NCBI RefSeq assembly: GCF_003573695.1 | Contig: NC_039365.1 | Location: 78,817,082-78,881,081 of the forward strand | DNA: 64,000 bases | Origin: Papaver somniferum | Lineage: Eukaryota; Streptophyta; Magnoliopsida; Ranunculales; Papaveraceae | Direction of reading: 5' to 3' | Part shown: positions 10,130 through 22,085 of the stretch, one piece after another | How the letters are laid out: every line of letters starts with the position of its first letter | Position numbering within the stretch: the first letter of the stretch is position 1 | The notes under the pieces: model-generated | What the model saw: the letters and a program-made list of their open reading frames with translations, nothing else | Told to the model about the DNA's origin: nothing | Database searches by the model: none | Made by a program: the position numbers and the translations under genes

Positions 10130-11244
10130 ATATGAACCTTTGTTATTATTTTGATTCATGTTCCTGTAATACTCGTATAGTTGAGTTAGCTTCTATATTT
10201 ACATCAAAATTCAAAAGTTGTTCTCTTTTCCATTCATTTCAAGTTTTGTCCTACGTGGTTTTCCGGACAAGACTTTAACAAGGCAATATCTTGTTGACGT
10301 TGAATTCTCATTCAAAATGTTGATATTGTGCTCTTTTTTCTTCGTCCAAAATTTTTCCTATTAGATTTTACTGGCAAGGTTTTGTGAGGAAATTTATCCG
10401 TATGGTGGTCATCCAAAACGGAGTTGTATAATTTCAGTTATTAAATGGATGCCCACATTTGATTGTACCAAATAAACATAATCATCTCTTAAAAACTTGG
10501 ATGTCTTTCTGAACCACATAACATTTAATCACAAATACGGTTTTGTTCATGTATTGTAATGTATCTGCATTTTGGCACTTTGTTGGAAAAAACTACATGA
10601 ACTAATTATGCAAATCATCTCCAAGAAGCTAGCAATCCATGATAAAAGCCCTCAATGTATTTAAATGAGCAAGAATACTCACACTATCATTCGAAGACAA
10701 CACCGCTTGTGTAACACCAAAGAAGGCTTCTTCAAGAAAGTATTACAATCTTTTGCACTCAAGAAATTAGTTATTCTAATTGGATCACATCGATTCAAGA
10801 TTTGTAAGCCAAGAATTTACTGCAGCACTCATCATGGGAGCTCCGTCATACAAGGTGTATTCTTCTAGACTTACCATGTTGTACTATTTTTCTTCGTTAA
10901 GGTTTTATCCTACCGAGGTTTCCTTGTTAAGGTTTTAACGAGGTAACACATGCGTATCTAACATTGTTTGAGTCTTTACATGCTTATACAATTTCAAGTT
11001 TTTCTCTTTTGAGTTTTCCTGATATGTTTATAATGACTTAGACAGAGTAGTCATGTAGGGGGAGTATTAAAAAATGAGAGTTTATTATATGGATGTCCAC
11101 TTTAATGAGACCCTATTACTTGGGCGCTAAGTATCAGAACTTTAAAATAAATCCCTAAAACTTTGTAACTACACATAGAATTCTCTTTTTCGGATCCTCT
11201 CTGTTTTGTGTTCTTTTCTTCTCTACTTTCTGGTTTCATAACAC
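10130..11244 (+). mobile_element. Copia-type retrotransposon remnants, 3' end with LTR
   Basis: Two degraded copies of the typical Copia 3' internal phrase (TTTTATCCTACCGAGG, then CCTTGTTAAGGTTTTAACG, with weaker matches at 10250-10390) precede a polypurine tract TAGGGGGAG at 11056-11064. A short LTR-like piece (11065 to about 11244) follows. The coding part is reduced to the RNase H tail at 10665-10868. No second LTR or target-site duplication was found. Confidence 0.6.
10665..10868 (+). pseudogene. Copia polyprotein C-terminus, remnant
   Basis: The segment with FALKKLVILIGSHRFK resembles the last residues of Copia polyproteins, where F-x-KLV-x-x-IG-x-RR-L follows the RNase H domain. It is followed at the right distance by the Copia 3' untranslated phrase and the polypurine tract. 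All upstream pol domains are absent, so this is only a fossil. The match is short and imperfect; the order of neighbouring features is the main support. Confidence 0.45.
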
Positions 11245-11475
11245 ATCATCAACACGCTTAACCAATGAGTTGTTTAGAGATTTATTAAAAATCTTTTATG
11301 CTCGTCATATGATCGCCTTAACATCGAGCAAAAATGAAACAACAATGTTAAGTCTGGGTGCGGTTAGGAAGGGTTGTGAAGATGGCCATAAGACTTAAGC
11401 TTAAAAGTACCTGGGCAATTAAACTGTGAAAACTACACTTATTAAAGTGAATTTAGAAGTCAAAGATAACATATA

Positions 11476-11723
11476 CTCCCTCCGTTTCCGGAAAAGTGTT
11501 AAATTTTGTATCTACAAAAGAAGTATTTTCATTCATAATAGGTTGAACATCCAAAACTATCATTCCCCATACTAATGATAATAGTGGTAATTAAATGGTT
11601 TTTTTTGAGGATTTCTGTTGAGGGTGGTTTTGGAAATAAATTTTAAAAGTTACTCTCTCACATACTTTCCTTAAAAATTGTGAAAATTGGAAAAAAAGTT
11701 CTTTCTTTTACGGAAGGAGGGAG
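11476..11723. mobile_element. Stowaway-like MITE (248 bp)
   Basis: Terminal inverted repeats CTCCCTCCGTTTCCGG (left) and the complement of CCGGAAGGAGGGAG-like right end (ACGGAAGGAGGGAG ending at 11723) are flanked on both sides by TA, the Tc1/mariner target duplication (11474-11475 and 11724-11725). CTCCCTCCGT is the standard Stowaway end. The element is non-coding. Confidence 0.88.
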
Positions 11724-11839
11724 TAGGATATATCTGGATAGGAAATAAAACCAACAAGAAGTTTCTTGGGCACTGCACGCTTCACCATCAATCATACCAG
11801 GAGATACACCAACATTCAACAACACGATAACAAATAAAA

Positions 11840-12358
11840 GAACATCAACAATATTGGTAGGTTGGTCCACTCCGAATATCAACTGGATTAAGATTAACAC
11901 AGATGGACCAGCCAGAGGACATCCGGGATTTGCAGGAACTAGATTCATCTGTAGAGACTCTGATGCACGAACTTTAATAGTCATGGCTCAACCACTAGGA
12001 ATTACGACAGCACTAACTGCAGAAACATGGGCCTTACTATTGGCTTCAAGAATAGCATCAGAGAGACAATGGCCTAGAATCCTATTTGAAACAAACTCAG
12101 AGAACCTCCTAAGGTTCATCACACCAACTACCTCACCACTTTGACACATAACAGGACTGATCGAAGAAATAAAAATGAGACTTAGGCAAATCCCGCAAGT
12201 CGCTATACAACACAACTACAGGGAAGGAAATCAAGAAGCGGACGGATTAACAAACCATGCAGCGGATGGAAGCCAAGCAGGAAATTTTTCAACCAAAATT
12301 TGGGACCAGGCAATCCCATCCTTATCACATTTTATTTCAAGACTTTGTGACAAGTTGT
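11840..12358 (+). pseudogene. LINE 3' end: RNase H domain fragment
   Basis: This encodes an RNase H domain of the kind found at the C-terminus of plant L1-type LINE ORF2. Motifs in order are WIKINTDGPARG (first Asp), LTAETWALLLA (Glu), LFETNSENLL, and after a TGA near 12142 the C-terminal NYREGNQEADGLTNHA (final Asp). Two frames open at 11854-12144 and 12175-12360 are in the same frame across the stop. An A-rich stretch at about 12394-12405 may be the old poly-A tail. No reverse transcriptase lies upstream, as expected for a 5'-truncated insertion. It sits about 120 bases from the YAK1 promoter/5' UTR region. Confidence 0.8.
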
Positions 12359-12994
12359 AAACTAAATTTATTATAATAAATTTTATGCTTCAAAAAAATA
12401 AAATAATTTTTTTTAATCTGCTTAAAAATTAAAATAAATAAATTTTAAATTAAACCCAAACTCTGGTTAAGAGTTTCTCTCTCATCAAAGAGACGGAGGC
12501 GGAAGAAAAACTAACACACACGCACACTCTCTCTCTAGACCTTCTCTCTCCCCTAACCCCAAATTTCCCGTCCTTACCTTTCTCTCTCTCATCATCATCG
12601 TCAATCTAAAATCTGTTCCATCAATTTAGGTTTTGATTTTGATGATGATTGAGTTTCTTCTACCAAAACCCTAGTAATTTCAAAATTGTTTAATTTTATT
12701 GTGTTTTTGATCGTTTCTCAGTTTCAATCTTTTGCATGTCAAATTCTTTGTTTCTGTAGAATTTGGGTGGAAATGTTTGATTGATTGATACAAATGATTG
12801 ATGGGGTTAGAATCTTCTGGTTAAATTTTCTGAATTTCATGCATGGTTTTAAGGATAGAAAGAGGAAAAACCAAAAATTACTCATCTTATGAGTTTTTAT
12901 TTGCTTTAGGGTTAATGTTAATATGGAGGCGTTAGTTACCAAAGATTTTGGGGTTTAATTTTGAAAAGTTTGATACTTTCTTTTGCTCTTCGTC
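12359..12994 (+). promoter_or_regulatory. YAK1 promoter and 5' UTR region
   Basis: An AT-rich stretch (12400-12460, with TAAATAAATTTTAAA words that could serve as TATA) is followed by a CT-rich tract with repeated TCTCTC and CCCTAACCCC (about 12475-12600), a frequent composition around plant transcription starts. The translation start is at 12995. Whether the 5' UTR has its own intron between 12600 and 12980 cannot be settled by eye. Confidence 0.5.
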
Positions 12995-15900
12995 ATGGAT
13001 GATACAAGTACTAGGAGCGAAGTTGGGGTGAAGTCGCCATGGAAACCTGCAGAGAGAGCTTTTCATCGGTATTCGCCAATAATGGATGGTGGAGAAACTT
13101 CTCGGAAACAGAATGGTGCGAGCCTTGTTACACGAAAACCGGTTAGTTTTATTTTGGTGATTATTAGAACTCAGAATTTGTGAATTTCAGTTCTGGATTG
13201 TTCTTCCTTGAGGTATTTGATTTTGATTAGCTTCATAAGTTGATTGTTAGTACTGAGTTCACTATCTCATTAAAGCCAAATGATGGATTGAAATGTCATC
13301 ACTTATCCAATATTTCAACTGTGCTACGAGAAAAAATCAATTGTGCTTGAACTGAAGGAACAAAAGCATTTTTTTCCCTTAATATTTTCTAAAAAACAGT
13401 AACTTCCAGAGAGAGGACTAACAAATCTAGGAGTGGGACTCGCATTAATCTTTTTTTTTTCCCCGCTGTTTAACATGATAGAAGCGCCATGGGTTGGGTG
13501 TGTATGCATGTCATTGTTTTTTGTATCAGGAAGATGCAACTTATAAGTATGAACACACGGGAGCATAGAATTTTACCCCAGACACTAACGTAGGCATAGT
13601 ATTTGATAAAAACAGTCCAACTATATGTTAAAGTCTTCATTACATGCATCAAAACTTGCACAAAGAAACATTTAAAAAGTAGTTGTAGCAAAATGCAACC
13701 ACCAATTACTATCTTAGTGTTAAATGTTTGACTCGCCCTTGAAGTGATATTTGCTTCTATAGCTATGTGATAGTGGGTGTCTTTGCTATTCATCTCCCAT
13801 CAGTGGTGGAATCCATCAAGTAGTTACAATTCTCACCTTTTAATTTCTGCCAAATTTGTGTATGTTACTTTCCTGAAATTGCTTCACCTTAGTTGCTTGA
13901 AAATAAAGTGTCCCAGAATAACTGCAGTGCTCAGATTACATAGTCTCTCTAATATCTCTCTCTTGTAAAGTGGATACTCCTGTACTGATTCATGCTGACA
14001 GAAGCTTTCACATGTGCAGCTCATCACCAGATTAACTAAAGACATAGTTAAAACGTACCAAACATGTAATCCAGATTTCAAGCATAATGAAGAATTAAAT
14101 CCAAAGCGGTTCCTAACCACCCCATCAGTTGGTATTAGCAACGGTGGATATGATAATGCAAATTCAGATATGATCTTGAGTGTGAACTTTGTCGTGCTCC
14201 ACATGGAATCACAACGAAGGTCTTGGTTCAGATAGTTGATTTGCTTATATAATACTAGTAGACATTATTTTTTTCTGATTTGCTTTACATTGTCATATGA
14301 ACTTGTCATAAATTATCTTTTTAAGTTTTAAAGGATCCAAAAAAGTTTTAGTTTGCATTTTAGAACAAGTGCTTTGTTGCTTTTATCATCTTATAGATAC
14401 ATCGTCAAAGAGATGCTTGGGCATGGGACTTTTGGACAAGTTGCTAAGTGCTGGGTCGAAGAGTTGAAAGGTCATGTTGCTTTAAAGATAATAAAGAATC
14501 AACCAGCATATTTTCAGCAGGCACTAGTTGAAGTATCCCTTTTGTGGCAGCTAAATACAAAATTTGATCCGGAGGATAAACACCACATAGTTCGCATTCT
14601 GGACTTTTTTGAGTTCCAAAACCATTTATGCATTTCCTTTGAATTGCTTGACTCAAACCTGTAAGCTTCTAAGTGCATTTCAATTATTGCATGATGTTTT
14701 TTCAATGCCAATAAGCATTATAAGTAGCTTAGCCTTTTATGTTATGTTGACATATGTCAATGAAACCTCTGTCGCTACATAGGTATGAGCTCCTGAAGAT
14801 GAACAGTTTTAGAGGACTATCAATGAACATTGTCCAAGTTTTTGCGAGACAGGTAGCTTTGTTCTTTTGCGTTATGTTTGAATTTATGATTTCGTCATAG
14901 GTTACTTATACTGAAGCTCCCATAGAGCATGTCCTTATTACGTTCTATCCTTTTTTCTTTTCTGTAGATCCTGCGGGCCTTAGTATTAATGAAAGATGCC
15001 AACATCATTCATTGTGATCTGAAGCCTGAAAACATTCTTTTGTGCACGAGGTCAGTACTTGTTTTCCACCTTAGATCTTAAGTTGTTCAAGTATGTCCAC
15101 TCTGTAAAATCTAACCGTTCGTTTTTTGTTTAACAAGATCAAAGCCTGGAGAAATCAAAATCATCGACTTTGGATCAGCTTGTAGAGAGGATCGAACGGT
15201 TTATTCTTACATTCAGGTTTTCATCTCTATTTATGTGCTTCAGTTTTTGACTTTACTGTTCAGTTATGTCGATGTGGTTTGTATACAAAGCTAAGGTGAT
15301 TGATGCATCATCTATGGCTTCAGTCTGAGCCTTTTATTTTGTTTTGCTGCAGAGTCGTTACTACAGGTCCCCTGAAGTTCTTCTCGGTTATCAGTATCCT
15401 CTTAGATGAAGTCCTCTTTCATTAATCAACAATAGTGAAAGTGCACTACCATGCACATGCTTGTTACATTGATTTTCTATTCTTTTCCTGTACCATTGTT
15501 CGTATTCCACTGTGTTTGCTTCTTGCGTTTAAGTCCATTTTCAATAAATATGTATCCGCTCGTCTGATTATGGATCTTGATTTACGTCTCCATCTCAATT
15601 TAGTAGCCTTCCGTTCGCCTTTAATATCTACTTCTTTATTTTTACTGAAAATAAAGAAGTAATATTCAATATCTTTTATTTTTAAGGTTGCAATGTAGAA
15701 GCTTGTGACCCACTTTTCCATTTTAGGGAGTGGAAGAAGATATATCAATGTCATATATGTATATATACTCTCCATTTTAGAAAGAGAAATACTTTAGGAG
15801 AGGAGGAGATTTCTCAGAAAAAGGAAAATAACTTTGTTGAAGTTACATTTTTACTATTGTTTTGATCTTTATGTTTGTTAGGAAAGTGAGGGTATTTATG

Positions 15901-18900
15901 TCATCTGATTATTTTTGGACGGACTGGTACGGTGTTAATTGACATGCTCTGCTCAAGATAAATGAACATACATCTCACTCCTGGAAACAGATCAACATTT
16001 TTCTCCATAAATTCAAACTCAAAAAAAAGGTATCTGTCATGCTTGTATTGGCTTGAAAAGCATGGCTATCAGTATTTAATATTATTATTATTATTATTGT
16101 GTTGGACCTCATGTTGAGGTAATATGTTCTAGAGGGATCCTTGACACATCTTTCAGATATAATACTGCAATAGATATGTGGTCCTTCGGTTGCATAGTTG
16201 CGGAATTGTTCTTAGGATTGCCACTATTTCCGGGAATGTCGGAGTTTGATCTGCTCAGACGAATGATAACAACACTTGGGTATGTTTTGCAACTACGTGT
16301 TCATCAGTAAGATGAAGCAAATGTTTTATTACCTTAATATTTGTATATTCCTCCTGCTGTACCAACATAAAAGTTGTTCTTCTCTCTGTATCATTTTGGA
16401 ATTATGTAGAGGCCAACCACCTGATCATGTACTGAAGGAGGCAAAAAATACGTCTAAGTTCTTTAAGCGCATAGGAAGTGGCCACAACTTCGAGAATGAT
16501 GTAATCTGCATGGGTGAAAGAAGTGGTTACCAACCATTAACTGCAGAGGAATATGAAGCTGTAAGTCTTTTCTCTTCCTTCGTCCACTTACACAGTTTTT
16601 GCCTCTTCTTCCACTATTCTTATTTCCTGGCTGGTGGTTACATAAGAGGACGCTGAAAAAAGCAACAATAGGGAAGCAGTATTTCAAGTATACGAAGCTT
16701 GAGGAGGTTGTTAAAAACTACCCATATAGAAATAACTTACCTCAGGAAGAGATATCCAGAGGTTAGCTTCAGCTTCCATATTTTAATGAGTAGTAATAAA
16801 GTAAGTTTCAGTAAATATATCGCACTAACTCTAGCTTATTGCTCTCTCGTTCTTTTTCTGACTGTCATCCAGAAAGTATAAACCGTTTAGCAATGATTGA
16901 TTTCTTGAGGGGTCTCATTGAATTTGATCCAGCAAAGAGGTGGTCGCCTTTGCAAGTTCGTGAGCTCACTTTAATTAACACCCTTTTCCTTATCCTACAT
17001 AGTTTCTTAGTATTTGCTAGTGGATTAATTTTGTGTATCACATTGCTTAAATTCCTTCATTTTCAGGCTTCAAAACATCCTTTTATGACTGGAGAACCCT
17101 TCACAAGCCCGTATAGGCCTTCTCCGGAGACCCCTCATGTGGTAGGTGTATTTTTATCACTCATCATCAGTTTTGTTATTTTTGTAAAGATTCTACGCTG
17201 AGTTTACGAGCTCATTAACTACAGTCACCCATGTTCAGTGCATGAGTGTACCTAATTTTTTGTATCCTTGTAGCCTGTAGCTCAGAATTTTAAGGTGGAC
17301 CACCACCCTGGTGGTGGTCACTGGTTTGCTGCAGGTCTTTCACCTCAGGTCAGATAGTTGCCTCTTTTTTGTATGATTATTACTTTATATCTTGGAAGTC
17401 ATGGGAACCTGAAAAGGATTCCCTGCTGTGATCCTGTCCTTCAAATTTTATTTTTATAGTAACTAAAATGATTCAGGTTCAAAGTCCTTCGATTGTTTGG
17501 AACTTGTAGGTGTTAAGCATTAATAGAGGGCCTCCACAGAATAACTTTCAGGTGGCTCCACAGAATGCTAGTAGCTATGGCAGCTTGGGAAGCCATGGTA
17601 GTTATAACGAAGGAGTTGGACTTGGCAGCAGCTATGGAAGTTATGGCGATGATAGTTGTGTATATGCATACTATTCTCCTGTGGGTCCATCTGGTCTGAA
17701 CATCCGTGCTCAGGGTGGTGGAGTGCCAATCGCTGGAGCTAGCTCTGATGCTAGATGGAGAACTTCTCAACTTTCTCATGGGAATGGAGGACTTGGTGTC
17801 AGTCCATCCGCAGGAAACTTTGGGCCGATGTCTCTAGGTGTGAGTCCCTCACAGTTTACACCTCCTAATCACCATACTCAAGTTTCCACTGGATCTTCAG
17901 GAAAGTTCGGCCCAACTTCCCCAGCAAGAGGAAGTGTTCATGGATCACCTTTAAGCAAAATGGCTGCTGTTGGACACTTCAATAATAGGAGGAGAAGTTG
18001 GGGACATCCTGGGTCCCACTCGTTACCCCCTCAAGAAGATACAACGCACTGGCAAGGGCATCATACTGATGGTGCCAGCTGTAGTTACGGTGAGGGAAGC
18101 TCTCGTGGGCATACTAATGGTTCTCCTCGGAATATGCAATCAACCAGTAGTGTTCCTAATTGGAGGCCTTTGAGAGGAAATGCCAGATTCAATGCAGGAT
18201 TTTCATCTGGCACTTCACAGTCTGTTCCTCAACTGAACTCCAACATGCCGTATCGCCCAAGCTTGGAGTCTACAAATGAAAAGGCTGAAATTAGTTCGCT
18301 ACCTGATCCTGGAGATTGGGACCCCAATTATAGGTAAACCTTAACAGCTTCAGATACTGATTTGGTTGGTGTGTTGATTTGTGGTGTTTAAATTATATTC
18401 TTGATGAGTAAATTATTATCAAGGTTTTTCTCACATTTCATACCTTTTTATCTAGAGCTACTTACAAAGAGCTAGTACTTTTTCTTGGTTATGTAATCAT
18501 GCACTTGGAAAATTCTCATGGTTTGTCGACCCTAATAGTTTTATATACATATATTATTTGCAGCGAAGAATTACTCCTGCAAGAGGATGGTCCTGATGTG
18601 GGCTCTATGGTTTCTGAATTTACCAATATCATGCACATTAGTCATCCCCCAGATCCTGCTGTTCCAGTTGCTGGCATGGGAAGGTTTAACAACACCTACC
18701 AGACACATATGAACTCACATATACCCAATCAAAGGTAATATAATGTTGTGGCATCCTTTAGCATTGCAATTTCTGCTATGATTTGTATGCATATATGGTG
18801 GGGTCAGAGATTCCAAGGTATCTCTCTCTAGTTCACATGCACATAGTTTTCTTTAGGAGACTTAAACACATCGTCTGTTAAGATGTGTGATTCGTGAAAT

Positions 18901-19466
18901 GTCTTGTTCGAACTTTATTACTCTTCAAGTACTGTTAATGCTTCTTGGTCTCTTCTGATGATCCAGAAACTTCTTAACAAATCAAGCATTCCCTCAAGTA
19001 GATGCGAGCTCCTCTTCAGCGCATGATATGCATGCGGGGCATGGCCGTCCAATTATGTCTTCACAGTTCACACCTCATTCCGCACAAAGCTCTCCTAGTC
19101 GTTTTGGGCAGCATCCACCACCTTGTCATCGATCTAATTATGTGCCGCCAAATTTTGCTCGTGGTGGTGAGTGGAATCATCAGAAGGTTCGGCCACCTCC
19201 AATCTATAACAATGTTGGCTCACACTCTCTAGGCAATAACACACTTCCTAACGGGTCGCCATGGGGTATGTTCCATTAGGCGTGCTGCATTTTCACTTGT
19301 CTCGATTATAGCGTGTTCCTAATCCTTTTTTTATGTTATTTTTCTTGAGTAATGTTCATGTCACATAACTGCAATAAATGTTGTTTTAGGACGGAGGCCT
19401 GGGTATCCAGTGACCAACATTCCACCAGCATCCAACTCAAGGAAGGATTATGGAAGGATTGTTTGA
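12995..19466 (+). CDS. YAK1: YAK1-type dual-specificity protein kinase (DYRK family), 17 coding exons
   Basis: Coding exons by GT-AG sites and phase: 12995-13141, 14020-14219, 14397-14660, 14783-14852, 14968-15050, 15138-15216, 15353-15393, 16157-16279, 16410-16560, 16647-16761, 16873-16955, 17067-17141, 17274-17348, 17510-18333, 18564-18734, 18967-19265, 19390-19466; total 2877 nt, 958 codons. The length is close to Arabidopsis YAK1 (about 956 by memory). The kinase domain is at about 117-460: glycine loop GHGTFGQV (124-131), ATP lysine K146, HCDLKPEN with catalytic D244, DFG at 265-267, activation segment VYSYIQSRYYRSPEV with the DYRK YxY tyrosines Y277/Y279, and the CMGC features that follow. 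Residues 503-958 are a Gly/Ser/Asn/Pro-rich tail ending in DPGDWDPNY and an acidic patch. The family is known to act in TOR/ABA-linked growth control; that role here is inferred. Intron 7 (15394-16156) holds an ATT microsatellite near 16078. The last intron 13 lies at the duplication breakpoint. Confidence 0.93.
16076..16101. repeat. ATT trinucleotide microsatellite in YAK1 intron 7
   Basis: A run of about seven ATT units. It lies between exons and is unlikely to affect the protein. Confidence 0.8.
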
Positions 19467-20360
19467 TAGGATATATATGAATAATGAACTTGATCTTTTT
19501 TTTTTCCTTCTGAAAGTGGGGTTATTGTGTATTCAGCAGTGGAACTAAGTTTCTACAAGAAACCCTTCTGTGAACGTGGGGATTGTGATAATTTGGGGGA
19601 AATTATTTTAGTGGTCCTATGGATCCATCTAAGATCTGTTGGAAAATCTTCTTCTTGATGGTGGTGACAGTGGTGTGTGGGGTGGGATGGATCCATCTAA
19701 GATCCATTGTAAAATCTTCTTCTTGATGGTGGTGACAGTGGTGTGGGGTGGGATGGTGGTACATGTAAAGCCATTGTGCTATTCACGGAATACATTCTAA
19801 ATTATGGCATCCATGTCTATCTCCATTTTAGGCACTCTTCTTGTGAAGTTGGTCAACTTACTAATTGATCACCAAGGGGTGCTGGATCTGTAATCAGACT
19901 TCGTACTGATTTTCAGCTATTCACATATTATTGATTTGAAAGGAACATTCTTCAATATATTTATTTTGCAATTAAGGTGCACTTTTATGAAATGTCAGAT
20001 GAGGGTATGTTATGGCAGAAGTCCAGCTCTTTCACAGGTTTGTACCAGCATATTAGAACAGTTTTTATGTACTTAGCCTTCACACTGATTAAATGTTTGG
20101 GGGTTGGCTTTGATGCAGTCTTACTTCTTGCAGATCTGTAATGACTCAGTTAGGTTTTGGCAGTTTAGGCTCTTTTGAGCTTGTTAATTAGTTCTTGCTT
20201 GTCCTGTCACCATAGAAACCATGAAGTCGGAGCCCAATTCAGATAGTGTCGCCACACGGAGTTATTTAATTTTCTTCCAAGACGTGAAGGGGTGTGGTCA
20301 TTCAAGTGATGTTCATTAGGTCGTTCTTTAAGAGTCGTTATTAATGCTTTCTTTTTTAGT
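19467..20360. other. YAK1 3' UTR and downstream flank with a 63 bp direct repeat
   Basis: The region after the stop codon is non-coding. A block starting GGATCCATCTAAGATC at 19621 and 19688 and running through TGATGGTGGTGACAGTGG occurs twice in tandem (19620-19757). It is kept in the second segmental copy (28861-28997). No clear AATAAA signal could be assigned. Confidence 0.6.
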
Positions 20361-21372
20361 AGGAATTACCATATAGTCCTAGGAATAATATATTAGAGAG
20401 AGTCTAGTCCAGTTGACTCAGTCATATGTCTGTTTGGTCTTATTTGGGAAAATATATTGTAGTTTGGTCCTAGAAATTATGGTTTGGTCCTAGGGTGATG
20501 TCATGGATGATGTAATTGTCATCTTGTAGTGGCAGAAATACCATTTTAGATTATGACCATATATATAGTCAAAAAGTAAGAGAGAAGAAATCATTCTCAG
20601 ATTTACTTTCTCTCTCCTATATTTTCAGATTTAGAATTTCACTTTTTCTTTTTTCTTTTTATATTTCTTCCTGTTACTGTTTGAAGATGTAAACAATTTT
20701 TTTGAATATTTGATCTTCTGCTGCATCTTTTAAAGATGAACTCGTCGTTGTTGAAGATGCAGACGACGAAGACGACGTTTGTTTGAAGATTTTTTAGATC
20801 TGAACTCGTGTTTGTTTGTTGTTGAAGATGAAGACGGCGTTTGAAGATGACGAATTCAAATCTGCTGATGAAGACGACGATGAACTTGTGTGTTGTTGAA
20901 GATGAACTCGTCAAATATGATTCTCTACTGGTGTTTGTTGTTGAAGATGAACCCTAGAAAAATATGTTGATGTTGAAGATGAACTCATCAAACCCTAGAA
21001 ATCTGTTGTTGTTGTTTGAAGATGAAGATTTATGTGTTTTGTTGCTGCTGCTTAAGATGAAATCGATGAAGATGAAGATTCATATGGAGTTCATTTCTGG
21101 ATTGAACTCTGTTTTTTTTTTTAGGTTTTTATATGGAGTTCATTTCTGGAATGAACTCTGGTTTATAAGTTTTCTGAAAAATAAGTAGAAATTAACATGA
21201 GTTCATTTTGACGAATGAACTGCTACAAGAAAATAAGTAAAACTTAACACGTAAGGGTACTTTTGTCTGTTTTATATTTTTAAATAATTATGGACCAAAC
21301 AGTAAAGGCGTTTTCCCAAAGGACTAAACAGACATGGGCCCACCTAAAAAGGGACCAAACGATATTTTCCCC
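20361..21372. mobile_element. Non-autonomous element with TIR-like arms, copy 1
   Basis: Inverted arms of about 45 bases are seen at 20426-20470 (ATGTCTGTTTGGTC to GTTTGGTCC) and 21292-21335 (GGACCAAAC to GACTAAACAGACAT). Weaker outer similarity (AGTCC near 20377 and GGGACCAAACGATA near 21351) suggests the true ends are about 20361 and 21372. The inside holds a purine-rich, codon-like repeat of GTTGAAGATGAA (20690-21080) and short GGAGTTCATTTCTGG repeats. No transposase is present. Mutator-like or another TIR class is possible; no target duplication was identified. Confidence 0.45.
20690..21080. repeat. Degenerate GTTGAAGATGAA repeats
   Basis: The word GTTGAAGATGAA and variants (GAAGACGACG) recur at irregular spacing. 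The pattern is trinucleotide-like and gives open frames on both strands (for example 20639-20914 minus) that I regard as artefacts. Confidence 0.6.
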
Positions 21373-22085
21373 CTTTTTTTTTTTTTTTTTTTTTCAAATA
21401 GGAAAGAAGAGCATTAAGAACTTAAACTAAATTTACATAAGAGGAGTATACTCGATCCGCTGACCTTCTACTTGAGAATCAGGCTAAATAAGACGAAAAT
21501 CTTCTTGCAGAGTTAAAAATATTTTTCCCAGAAGTATGAAAATCCAAATGATCCTCCATATTAATAAAAAATTTGGTTCCAACTTGTAAAATCATATAGA
21601 CAATAGCCTCCATATATTAATAACATCTATATATTAATACTTTTTCTAGGTCCGAAGTGTATTAATATATAGAGTTTTTACTGTACTTGATTCTCGGATT
21701 TGAGAGAGGGGTTTTCAGAAGGATCAACTGAAAGTCTCCCGGAAGATTTTTTCTTTATTTTGTTACATTTTTTTTTTCGTTTTAGTTTTGTTCGATTTCG
21801 ATTCTATCTCGTTTTACGTAAGTTTTATATTTCTGTTTCTTTGATTGTTAGGATTTTGGAAGCATATTTAGTCGTTTCTCTACATGTAAGGAGCTCTGAG
21901 AGCTAAGAGGTGACTTTAGCTTGGTTTTTGTTTTGATTTTTTTATTTTATTAAGTTCTTTGTTGATTCGACTTTCTAAACAGTTACACTATCAAGTTCAG
22001 GTAAGAATCAATTTGATTATCTTTATGTGATTTTAGTCTTTTTCAAATTTGAGATTCAAATTGGTTAGATCAATGTAGATCTTAA
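21373..22085. other. Non-coding flank between the TIR-like and Copia-like elements
   Basis: It starts with a long T tract and has AT-rich sequence with TATTAATA words (21600-21670). No gene or element end can be supported. Confidence 0.5.

Noticed and set aside
13324..13793. Minus-strand ORFs in YAK1 intron 1
   Set aside because: No recognisable domain; AT-rich intron sequence.
20639..20914. Minus-strand ORF, 91 codons, and its copy at 29899
   Set aside because: Produced by the GTTGAAGATGAA repeat; the reading is low-complexity and not conserved as protein.
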